This document shows, piece after piece, positions 27,183 through 34,091 of a DNA stretch of 64,000 nt; position 1 is the first letter of the stretch; each line of letters begins with the position of its first letter. The stretch is from JAUIET01 sp045106985 (GTDB lineage: Bacteria > Pseudomonadota > Gammaproteobacteria > Pseudomonadales > JAUIET01). The position numbers were made by a program, and so were the translations under genes. The stretch covers positions 20,403-84,402 of the forward strand of contig JBGCFQ010000025.1 of NCBI GenBank assembly GCA_045106985.1. Direction: 5' to 3'. Under the pieces are notes generated by a model, which ran no database searches, was not told where the DNA came from, and worked only from the letters and a program-made list of their open reading frames with translations.

Positions 27183-27216
27183 TTTACATTTGACCTATTA
27201 GGTTTACATTTGACCT
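27183..27216. repeat. Direct repeat upstream of the chaperone gene
   Basis: TTTACATTTGACCT occurs at 27183-27196 and again at 27203-27216, a 20-nt (about two-turn) offset on one DNA face, 115-150 nt upstream of the chaperone start. A plausible pair of regulator sites; related TGACC sequences recur in the neighbouring gaps. Confidence 0.55.
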
Positions 27217-27230
27217 GATAAGTGAGGTGG

Positions 27231-27734
27231 CTATTCGTAATTTACGGTCAAGAGGTAGGAGAGTGCATGCTTGCCATCCAGCGCACTCTGCATTCTTAGA
27301 TCACCTATTACTGTAAACCGACCTTGACCGCGCCTGGATAGTGACCGAAATCCTCTGCCGCTAATACGCGGGGTAAACGACACTCCACGCCCTGCGTCGC
27401 TTCCATAGGCATTAATATGCACAAAGCGATGATTAGCGCCGTGGATCTCGAATGAGGCTTTATGCCCTTTGCCTACGCAAGTTTGACCTTGGAGCCCAAG
27501 CAGAAAACCGCGCTGATTCATCCGGCAAACGCCATTTTCGCCGCTGATGCGACCAAAGTTTATGTCAGTCGATGCAGAATACACCCTAAGCGCCTGCCCA
27601 TGCTCCTGATTAGTAATCGTCGGATTTAGCGCTTTCAGCGCATCAGCTTTTAGAGGTTGCGCAATTCCTATAAAGGCAGCGAGGTAGAGCCAATAATAGA
27701 GAGAATTTGATGTCTGCCAATTCCATTTGCGCAT
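27231..27734 (-). CDS. DUF4402 fimbrial subunit, divergent (possible minor or tip subunit)
   Basis: 167 residues with a signal-type N-terminus (YWLYLAAFIGIAQPLKA). The DUF4402 pattern is retained: DINFGRISGENGVCRM, then a second Cys in GLQGQTCVGKGHKA, then SFTPRISG and VIGDLRMQS, and a C-terminal YLLTVNYE strand. It is longer and more basic than the other three subunits and lacks the Gly-rich SGTAGM wording, so it may be a tip, base or minor subunit. It lies 163 nt upstream of the chaperone on the same strand. Confidence 0.75.
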   Translation of the reverse strand: MRKWNWQTSNSLYYWLYLAAFIGIAQPLKADALKALNPTITNQEHGQALRVYSASTDINFGRISGENGVCRMNQRGFLLGLQGQTCVGKGHKASFEIHGANHRFVHINAYGSDAGRGVSFTPRISGRGFRSLSRRGQGRFTVIGDLRMQSALDGKHALSYLLTVNYE

Positions 27735-27769
27735 ACATGTTTTTGAAGAGTGGTTCGAACCGAAAAGTG

Positions 27770-27830
27770 TAGGTCAATGAACGCTATAAATCACGTTGCA
27801 GGATAAGCGGTGCTTCTTTTAGGTCAATGG
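27770..27830. promoter_or_regulatory. Paired AGGTCAATG elements upstream of the fourth subunit gene
   Basis: TAGGTCAATG occurs at 27770-27779 and 27820-27829, exactly 50 nt apart, 36-95 nt upstream of the fourth subunit gene. Candidate activator or repressor sites; function inferred from repetition and position only. Confidence 0.4.
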
Positions 27831-27862
27831 CGCCAAAAAGTAAGCAAATCGGGCGTCATGGC

Positions 27863-28336
27863 CTAGTTGTAATTCGCAGTGAATGTATAAGAGATACTTT
27901 TCTTACCTGGTGCCGAATCCTTAATTCGCAAACTGCCTAGAACTGTGATGGTTGATGCTCCGTTGGTCAGCGACCGGCTTTGACCGCCTTCGACCTTAGG
28001 TTCAAAAAACACACCGTCCATAGAGCCTGGAGACACACTGACATTCACTATGCTGTCTGCTCGCCCAGAGACGACGAATGCACCTGGTGTTTCAGACCCA
28101 GTGCAGTCCATACCATCGCTGCCAGACAGCTGACCGCCGCTGGACATGACGCACGTTCCGTTGGTGTTACGTAATTGACCAAAGTCGATAATGGTTTTTT
28201 GTTCGATATCTATGGCAGGTAGTATTTCAACGCTTGCGGAAGCCGCAAGCCCGCCTGCAGCTGCGTCTACGCTCAGGCAGAGTAGCGGGAAAAGTAGAGT
28301 GGTAAGGGTTGCTTTGGTTTTTGCTGCTCTAGTCAT
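27863..28336 (-). CDS. DUF4402 fimbrial subunit
   Basis: 157 residues with signal peptide and DUF4402 domain: KTIIDFGQLRNTNGTCVMSS, then GSDGMDCTGSETPGAFVVSG, SVSPGSMDGVFFEPKVEGG, VLGSLRIKDSAPGKKSISYT and a terminal FTANYN strand. The two Cys can form a disulfide, as in pilins. The aromatic C-terminus matches the chaperone-bound edge strand expected of subunits. A sigma-54-like promoter lies about 85 nt upstream, so it may start its own transcript. Confidence 0.85.
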   Translation of the reverse strand: MTRAAKTKATLTTLLFPLLCLSVDAAAGGLAASASVEILPAIDIEQKTIIDFGQLRNTNGTCVMSSGGQLSGSDGMDCTGSETPGAFVVSGRADSIVNVSVSPGSMDGVFFEPKVEGGQSRSLTNGASTITVLGSLRIKDSAPGKKSISYTFTANYN

Positions 28337-28421
28337 ATCTGTGACTGATCCCCTGATTTTCTTTGACGCAGTTCACATAAGTTTGCGAACTGAATTCAGT
28401 TTGGTCAATAAATAACCATTA

Positions 28422-28437
28422 TGCAAAGATAAAGCCT
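28422..28437 (-). promoter_or_regulatory. Candidate sigma-54 promoter (-24/-12) upstream of a DUF4402 gene
   Basis: Minus strand reads AGGCTTTATCTTTGCA: GG, ten bases, GC, with a perfect TTTGCA -12 element. It lies about 86 nt upstream of the subunit start. TTGGTC elements flank it (28401 and 28442). Confidence 0.6.
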
Positions 28438-28653
28438 GGATTTGGTCACTTTTTGTTCTTGTTCGATAAGCGGCACTTATTGCGGCAAGCTGTGTGCGTT
28501 TTCAGCCAAAAGTTGAGCGCTATTGAAAGGATGTGTTGGAAAGAGAGTGGTGGAAAGAAACGTAAAGGAAAGAGACTTAAACAAAAGAAAGTAGAGAAAA
28601 GACCTTTGGTGAGTAAGGCCTTTGATTTTCAAGCGCAGAAGGGTATGAAGGTA

Positions 28654-29112
28654 CTACTGATAATGTGCTGTGAATATGTAAGGGATGTCTTTGTCGCCGT
28701 CGGTCGCGTCGTCTAACACTATTTCTCCAATGACCGGGAAATGCGCATCGCCTTTTGACAAAATTCTAATTGTTTGGCCATCAATTTTAGGGATAAAGCT
28801 AACCCCATCCACACTGGGCCCCGGCGCAACACTTGCTTGAACGTAGGCGTTAACAGTACCGTCAACTCTAAATACGCCGGGCGTTTCATTGCCCGTGCAC
28901 GCCATACCAGCGGTTCCACTTAAGGCGCCGCCGCTAGCCATTGCACAGCGGCCATTCACATTTACCACGGTACCAAAATCTACTTCAGTTTCTTCTGTGA
29001 TTGAAACTGCAGACACAATTTCAACATTGGCTGTGCCAGACTGCTCAGCCGAGAAGGCTGGGGCACTGCCTAATATTGCAGCGAGGGTGGCCGCGATCAA
29101 AGGCTTTTTCAT
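28654..29112 (-). CDS. DUF4402 fimbrial subunit
   Basis: 152 residues, signal peptide ending at APAFSA, then VEIVSAVSITEETEVDFGTV, NVNGRCAMASGGALSGTAGM, ACTGNETPGVFRVDG and a terminal IPYIFTAHYQ strand. It is close in sequence to the major-looking subunit just upstream, so it is a duplicate that has diverged. It follows a GC-rich hairpin that could reduce read-through from the first subunit gene. Confidence 0.87.
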   Translation of the reverse strand: MKKPLIAATLAAILGSAPAFSAEQSGTANVEIVSAVSITEETEVDFGTVVNVNGRCAMASGGALSGTAGMACTGNETPGVFRVDGTVNAYVQASVAPGPSVDGVSFIPKIDGQTIRILSKGDAHFPVIGEIVLDDATDGDKDIPYIFTAHYQ

Positions 29113-29193
29113 AGGGTGACTCCTGTCAATACTGATTCCTAAGAATTCAGCATAGCAGGCAGGCGCCTATTTACCCATTTACACGCACAGTAA

Positions 29194-29219
29194 CGCCCAC
29201 AGGCCGAAGCCTGCGGGCG
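29194..29219 (-). terminator. GC-rich hairpin between the first two subunit genes
   Basis: On the minus strand: CGCCCGCAGGCTTCGGCCTG then TGGGCG, a 10-bp stem with one mismatch and a TTCG tetraloop, between the stop of the first subunit and the start of the second. No T-run follows, so it is more likely an attenuator or RNA-stabilising stem, favouring high output of the first subunit. Confidence 0.6.
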
Positions 29220-29271
29220 AACATGTTTGATGTCTTCTTAAGCTATTGTTTGATTAATAGCCTAACAAGTT

Positions 29272-29730
29272 TTACTGATAGTTTGCAGTAAAGGTATAGG
29301 CAATGTCTTTGTCGCCATCAGAAGTATCGGTCAGTACTATGTTGCCGATTATGTTTGCAGTTGTTGTTCCGCCAGTCAGAGTTCGGCTTACAGCGCCGTC
29401 CAATACTGGGTTAAACACAAGTGTTGCGTCGCTGTTGCCACCGCTTAGGGAGATATCAACAACTGAACCGGTTGTGCCTGTGATTGTAAACAGTCCGTCG
29501 GTCTCTGTACCTGAACAGGCCATTCCAGCTGTACCGCTTAAGCCGCCGCCACTACCCATAGTACAGGTGCCGTTAACATTAACGATGGTACCGAAATCCA
29601 CTTCACGAGTTTCTGCGATTGTAATCGCAGATACGATATCAACATTGGCGTTACCAGCTTGGTCGGCCGCGAAGGCCTGGCTGCTGACTGCTGCGGCCAC
29701 AATAGAAGAAGCAATTAATAGTTTTTTCAT
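29272..29730 (-). CDS. DUF4402 fimbrial subunit, likely major pilin
   Basis: 152 residues, first gene of the cluster, with signal peptide MKKLLIASSIVAAAVSSQAF. DUF4402 wording: TREVDFGTIVNVNGTCTM, SGGGLSGTAGMACSGTETDG, NIIGNIVLTDTSDGDKDIAY and C-terminal TFTANYQ. Two Cys for a disulfide. Position behind a sigma-54-like promoter and ahead of a stable hairpin suggests it is the most abundant subunit. The signal sequence and aromatic end match chaperone-usher pilins. Confidence 0.88.
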   Translation of the reverse strand: MKKLLIASSIVAAAVSSQAFAADQAGNANVDIVSAITIAETREVDFGTIVNVNGTCTMGSGGGLSGTAGMACSGTETDGLFTITGTTGSVVDISLSGGNSDATLVFNPVLDGAVSRTLTGGTTTANIIGNIVLTDTSDGDKDIAYTFTANYQ

Positions 29731-30337
29731 GGTTCAAACTCCATTTAAGGTTCTAATGCAGAACCAGCTGGCCCCGCGTTTATTGGTTGGGCCGTGCATG
29801 TGCCGTCCCTTGCCAAGTAGTAATTGCATTAGGCGTGCCAAGTTTAGGCCAAGTTTTGATCAGCGCTGTTCGTTTAGGTTGTTTTGGGTTTAATCCATTG
29901 AAAATTAAGGGAAAAAATCTGACTCCGGAGCGTCGCTAACAAACTCCATGTGCTAGAACGTTATACTGATCACAAAAAGCTCATGTTCTGCAGATGGCAT
30001 AGTTTTTCTTTGAGGCGCTCTAATCCTCTGGTTCTTGTCATTTTGATTGGCAAAATGAAGATTGCTTGCATATTGATAGCGTGTTTTTCGCTAGCATGGC
30101 GACGAGCGGCAATGCCGGTCGTGTCGAGAGTTGATCAGGTACGAAAAGTACTGCTTCTGATTTGCGCCAAAGGCCTAAAGCGAGTCGCATGTTGCGGGAC
30201 AAGCACTTAGATATCTAAATTGGCAGCGTATAAACGTACGCATTGAGTTAAAGACGCTAAGATAGTGGCTTTAAATAACTCGCTCGCAGGCCGCTTTTAA
30301 CGCTCTTGCCCAAGTCTAAATCCAAATGGAGACACGC
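29731..30337. other. Intergenic region, about 600 nt
   Basis: Holds the putative sigma-54 promoter of the pilin cluster at 29825-29840. The rest (29890-30330) contains no recognised gene; a plus frame of 86 codons at 29950 has no ribosome site and no recognisable product. Confidence 0.5.
29825..29840 (-). promoter_or_regulatory. Candidate sigma-54 promoter of the major pilin
   Basis: Minus strand reads TGGCACGCCTAATGCA, very close to the consensus TGGCACG-N4-TTGCA: GG, ten bases, GC with TGGCACG perfect at -24. It is 95-110 nt upstream of the first subunit start, and a sigma-54 activator gene closes the same cluster. Confidence 0.72.
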
Positions 30338-31225
30338 ATGAATGATCACACTGTGCCCCAGACTGACCGCCCGCCAGTGGATATAGTGATTAGAAAAATG
30401 CCCTTTGAGTTTCCCGATGATATTGAACCGCATTGGAATTCGGCAAAACCTGAGTGGAGCCATATGGTTAACGGTGCCTCCTTGGCCATGCCATATCTTG
30501 AGCCCTACCTGATCCGCACCATGAGAAAGGCGATAGAGAAGATCGATTCTGACGTGCTAAAGAAAGACGTGAAGTTGTACATCGGCCAAGAAGGCCAGCA
30601 TTACCAGCAGCACCGTAAATTCAATGACACGCTGATTGCCAACGGTTACACGGAACTTAAAGGCATAGAGGCAGAGATGAAAGTCGACTTTGATGGTTTT
30701 GAGAAAAGTCGCTCGCTTAAGTTCAACCTTGCTTATGCCTGTGGATTCGAAACAATGGCGCTCAGTATTGGTCATTGGCTTATAAGGGATAGAGAGTTTT
30801 TGTTCGCTGGCTCAGACACCCGGGTAGCATCACTTATACTGTGGCATTTTGTTGAAGAAATTGAACACAAAAATGTAGCGTTTGACGCTTATCAGGCAGT
30901 GTACGGTCATTACTTCTATCGAGTGTACGGCACTATGTTCGCGACCATGCATGTTGTGAAGTACAGCATCAAAGCGTATCGCGCCATGCTAAAACGCGAT
31001 GGCCTGTGGGGGCGTTTCTCATCGCGCTGGAAACTGCAAAAAATGATAGCGCGTTTTTTTGCGAATATGATTCCAGCCACCTTTTCGGCCCTGATGCCCT
31101 GGCATCATCCATCCGGTGTGAATGATCCAAAATGGTGTGTTGATTGGATCAACGCTTACAATACGCAAGATGAACAATTAGTAGCGTTAGATACCAGCCG
31201 ATTGCTGACAGACTTCGCAAGCTGA
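30338..31225 (+). CDS. Metal-dependent hydrolase family protein (PF10118)
   Basis: 295 residues from ATG 30338, which has GGAG 7 nt upstream; an ATG four codons earlier is in frame. The family has several His and Glu residues in helical bundles that look like metal ligands: YIGQEGQHYQQHRKFN, GFETMALSIGHW and WHFVEEIEHKNVAFDAY. It is often annotated as a metal-dependent hydrolase and occurs near fatty-acid and steroid genes, but the reaction is unknown. It is followed by the isomerase-like membrane gene after 76 nt, with a hairpin between. Confidence 0.85.
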   Translation: MNDHTVPQTDRPPVDIVIRKMPFEFPDDIEPHWNSAKPEWSHMVNGASLAMPYLEPYLIRTMRKAIEKIDSDVLKKDVKLYIGQEGQHYQQHRKFNDTLIANGYTELKGIEAEMKVDFDGFEKSRSLKFNLAYACGFETMALSIGHWLIRDREFLFAGSDTRVASLILWHFVEEIEHKNVAFDAYQAVYGHYFYRVYGTMFATMHVVKYSIKAYRAMLKRDGLWGRFSSRWKLQKMIARFFANMIPATFSALMPWHHPSGVNDPKWCVDWINAYNTQDEQLVALDTSRLLTDFAS

Positions 31226-31233
31226 ATGCCGAA

Positions 31234-31273
31234 AGCGAAGTGCTACACCAACTGAACTACGTCTAACTTCGCT
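31234..31273. repeat. Hairpin with tRNA D-arm-like loop
   Basis: AGCGAAGT at 31234-31241 pairs with ACTTCGCT at 31266-31273 (8 bp). The 24-nt loop on the minus strand reads TAGACGTAGTTCAGTTGGTG then TAGC, close to the conserved 5' D-arm of bacterial tRNAs. No anticodon or T-arm follows, so it is at most a tRNA-derived scrap; it may also serve as a terminator-like stem after the PF10118 gene. Confidence 0.5.
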
Positions 31274-31301
31274 CAGAGATGTCCTAGGGGTATAAGAAAA
31301 A

Positions 31302-31790
31302 ATGTTAAGTGAAAAACAAAGAACACTGCTGATTCTAAACGGCATCGGACTATTGATCACTGCCTTACTTTCTGGCTGGCTGTATTTCGTTATGTTGTTG
31401 GAAGGTATTCGACTGTGGCCATTTATAGAGTTCATTACGGCTGATGTTCCCGGCGACAGGCGGGCCTGGAACATGGCGCATATGGAGGCTATTACAAATG
31501 GAATACTGCTCATAGCTACCGCTTTTATTGCCCCTTACGTTAAGCTCGGTTCACTCGGAACAAAGGTCTTGTTCTGGACGTCACTGTTGTATGCCTGGCT
31601 ATTCACGCTGCCGGCCATAGCGAATGCCTGGTTTGGCACCAGGGGCTTGGCCTACGGCGGTGGCCCCTTTGAAGGTGGCTTGATCAACGATGTGATTTTT
31701 CTATTCGGCTGGCCAGCCTTTGCTTCTGTGCACATCGCGTTTCCGTTGCTCGCCTACGGTGTATGGAAACATTACAAATCTCTTGCATAG
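31302..31790 (+). CDS. Four-helix membrane protein resembling styrene-oxide isomerase
   Basis: 162 residues, four predicted membrane helices. The middle reads ITADVPGDRRAWNMAHMEAI then TNGILLIATAF, which lines up with the RGWARAH-x5-NG segment of styrene-oxide isomerase (StyC), including the His of the heme-ligand helix and the nearby Asn. The later TRGLAYGGGPFEGG and four-helix layout also fit. The Tyr proposed to act with heme in StyC appears not to be conserved here. Family resemblance is my own reading, not a search. Function could be a membrane epoxide or related isomerase; its neighbour is a PF10118 protein. Confidence 0.6.
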   Translation: MLSEKQRTLLILNGIGLLITALLSGWLYFVMLLEGIRLWPFIEFITADVPGDRRAWNMAHMEAITNGILLIATAFIAPYVKLGSLGTKVLFWTSLLYAWLFTLPAIANAWFGTRGLAYGGGPFEGGLINDVIFLFGWPAFASVHIAFPLLAYGVWKHYKSLA

Positions 31791-32206
31791 CGGAAGACCT
31801 TGGCGAACGTTTTTAATGCACCGCGATAGAGATAAAGTAAGGCTTTAGTGTAAGCAAAGGAAACCCCCAAGAATGGACTGCATGACTGTCACTTATCCGA
31901 TTGGCGAAGATACTCATTTCGACATGGACTATTATTAGGGATCCTCTGAACAAGTATGAGATACCCCTGCTCCACCTATCGAACTGACCTAGGTAGCGAG
32001 TACATAACCAAGAGCTAAAACGATAACTATTAGCTATAGGGTTGGGGGTCGAAGTAACTTAGCCATCAGTTGTAGACCCAGCACAAATGAAGTGCAGAAT
32101 GATAGCTCCCATAAATTGTTTCCCCAAACTTTTACTCATGTATATACAATTGCTTTTCTCTAGTAATATCTATTTACTTAAACATCCATAATGCTTCATC
32201 TAAATC
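31791..32206. other. Intergenic region, 416 nt
   Basis: Contains the short EthD-like remnant at 31873-31938 and little else. No terminator or further gene was seen; an AT-rich stretch at 32140-32190 probably holds the promoter of the oxidoreductase. Confidence 0.5.
31873..31938 (+). pseudogene. EthD-family gene remnant (N-terminus only)
   Basis: A 21-codon frame, MDCMTVTYPIGEDTHFDMDY Y, matches the start of EthD-type dimeric alpha/beta-barrel proteins (TVxYPxxEGxxFDMDYY) and then stops at TAG where LNTHMP would be expected. The sequence after it has no resemblance. Likely a truncated gene; the family is known next to alkyl-ether or aromatic oxidations. Confidence 0.5.
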
Positions 32207-33211
32207 ATGACTCAAAAAAACAGGCAGTGGCTAATACAAAACCGTCCCTTGGGCCGGCCTTTGGAAATGACAGATTTTCAGCGAGCTGATGCTGATATAC
32301 CAGCTCCTCACGATGGAGAGGTGCTGGTTAAAGTTGAATACTTTGGCTTCGACCCGGCTCAAAAAGGTTGGATGGAGAACATAGGTGGTTACATGGCGCC
32401 AACGCAGGTTGGTGATGTAATGCCTGGTAGCGGAATAGGGCAGGTGATTGAGTCGCGCTCGTCAAAATTTCAAGAGGGTGACTTGGTTGCTTCTCTGTTT
32501 GGTTGGCAAGACTTTGCTGTTAAGCCCGCAGCCGGTTTAACCAAATTGGTTGATGATGAGTATCTTACGGCAAACCTTGGCGTATTAGGCACTACCGGCA
32601 TGACGGCGTATTTCGGTCTGTTAAAGCATGGTCGACCAATCGCAGGAGACACGGTGGCTATTTCCGGTGCTGCGGGGGCAACAGGCTCTGTGGTTGGCCA
32701 AATAGCAAAGATTGCGGGTTGCCGCACCGTAGGTATTGCCGGCGGACCAGAAAAGTGCAATTGGCTGCTGGATGAAATTGGCTACGACGACGTGATTGAT
32801 TATAAGGGCGAGTCGGTTGCTGAAAGCATGGCCCGAATCTGTCCAGAATCTATTAATGTCTTTTTTGATAATGTCGGTGGGCCAATACTGAATTCTGCGT
32901 TGTCTCACATTGCTATGAACGCACGTGTTGTTATCTGTGGTGGAATATCACGTTACGAGCGAGGCAGTAGACCAGAAGGCCCGGAAAACTACTTCAACCT
33001 TGTGTTTAAGCGGGCAAGCATGGAAGGCTTTATTGTCGTTGATCATGCCCAACATTATTCGCAAGCTCGCGCACGCATGCGACAGTGGTTAAAAGAAGGA
33101 AAAATAAAGCACAAAGAAGATGTTCAGCATGGCTTTGAGAATATACCCAGTACTCTGACTAGAGTATTTTTGGGGCAAAATTTTGGTAAGCAAATTCTTA
33201 AGAACGATTAG
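32207..33211 (+). CDS. NADPH-dependent MDR oxidoreductase (cytoplasmic)
   Basis: 334 residues, zinc-free CurA/YncB-type enzyme that reduces enone-like substrates. Visible features: VKVEYFGFDPAQKGWMENIG, nucleotide loop ISGAAGATGSVVGQIAKIAG, NVFFDNVGGPILNSALSHIA and terminal GQNFGKQIL. No signal peptide, in contrast to the Tat-exported relative at 14295. Preceded by an EthD remnant and an isomerase-like gene, so perhaps part of a small catabolic island; stands alone on its transcript. Confidence 0.9.
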   Translation: MTQKNRQWLIQNRPLGRPLEMTDFQRADADIPAPHDGEVLVKVEYFGFDPAQKGWMENIGGYMAPTQVGDVMPGSGIGQVIESRSSKFQEGDLVASLFGWQDFAVKPAAGLTKLVDDEYLTANLGVLGTTGMTAYFGLLKHGRPIAGDTVAISGAAGATGSVVGQIAKIAGCRTVGIAGGPEKCNWLLDEIGYDDVIDYKGESVAESMARICPESINVFFDNVGGPILNSALSHIAMNARVVICGGISRYERGSRPEGPENYFNLVFKRASMEGFIVVDHAQHYSQARARMRQWLKEGKIKHKEDVQHGFENIPSTLTRVFLGQNFGKQILKND

Positions 33212-33288
33212 CATTCAACTATCTACGGCAGTTTCATAGCTTGAGTGTGCTGGTTTGTTCCGTTCCTGACGCCAGCTAACGAAGAGCG

Positions 33289-34068
33289 CTATAGCCCCTT
33301 TACTTTCTGGCCATCCACTTTAGCCCGCTTCAGTTCAAGCCGTTCTGGTTTTGCGCCTTTTTCCTCAATTTGGTCGAGTCGTGCTAACAGATAACTCCAG
33401 TCAGTCGCGAACCAAATATAGGTCTCGCGGTCACTGTTTTCGCCACGGTCTCGCTTGAACTTAACGCTGTTCAGTTTACCCAATGGGGTATCTATTTGTT
33501 CTTCAGCAATTCGGTCGAATGCATACAGGCGGGTGCGCTGGCCTTCCGTCACTTGATATTCAAGTCGCTCTGCCATGGGATTGGCCGCGAGATCCAGGCG
33601 AAACTGCTCTTGATAGCTGAGCTTGTCAAAAACCGGGTATTCAATCGCTAGCGGTTTGTTTTCCGGGCGCAGCTGGTCGGTTACTGCGTTGGTATTCCAA
33701 TCAAAGCTCAGCTCTCGGTCGTGACGGTCACCTAAATTCTTTCGTTTGTGGCTATAGCGTACAACTCTGAGCTTTTTACCCTCAGAAATGTCCAGCTGGC
33801 TGCTTTCTTTTAAACCAAAAATCAGTTTCTTCGCGCTTGTTTCCACCAATGCACTGCTGCCTGTTACCGTAAAGGTACGATGCATGCGCACGCCCATGCC
33901 CTTAATTGTGGCCTGGTATTCAGCGGCGTAGGTTTTCAGGTCGGCATGCGCTGGCAGTGAGGTTAAACTGGACGCCAAGCTCAGCGTTGCGGCGCACAGC
34001 AAAGAATAGCTAAAGCTCACCCTAGTCTTTCTGGCGGTTGGCTGTTGTCTGTCTTGGTTCCCTTTCAT
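33289..34068 (-). CDS. DUF3108 periplasmic protein
   Basis: 259 residues from ATG 34066-34068 with GAAGG upstream. The longer reading starts at TTG and overlaps purN. Signal peptide (YSLLCAATLSLASSLTSLPA), then the DUF3108 fold: AEYQATIKGMGVRMHRTFTV, RYSHKRKNLGDRHDRELSFD and ETYIWFATDWSYLLARL. Function unknown. In Pseudomonas a similar gene follows purM-purN, so this is the conserved third member of that operon. Confidence 0.88.
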   Translation of the reverse strand: MKGNQDRQQPTARKTRVSFSYSLLCAATLSLASSLTSLPAHADLKTYAAEYQATIKGMGVRMHRTFTVTGSSALVETSAKKLIFGLKESSQLDISEGKKLRVVRYSHKRKNLGDRHDRELSFDWNTNAVTDQLRPENKPLAIEYPVFDKLSYQEQFRLDLAANPMAERLEYQVTEGQRTRLYAFDRIAEEQIDTPLGKLNSVKFKRDRGENSDRETYIWFATDWSYLLARLDQIEEKGAKPERLELKRAKVDGQKVKGL

Positions 34069-34091
34069 GCTGTTACCTTCTTTCCTTACCT

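Noticed and set aside
28453..28716. Lys-rich plus-strand frame of 87 codons
   Set aside because: Lies in the pilin gap over the promoter region and runs into the next pilin gene; no ribosome site and no homology recognised.
29303..29893. Long plus-strand frame (196 codons) opposite the first pilin gene
   Set aside because: It is the mirror of the Gly/Ala/Thr-rich pilin gene and has no ribosome site or recognisable product.
29950..30210. 86-codon plus frame in the 600-nt gap
   Set aside because: No ribosome site before the ATG and mixed composition; judged non-coding.
31234..31273. A true tRNA gene
   Set aside because: Only the D-arm-like part is present; no acceptor end, anticodon arm or T-arm follows.
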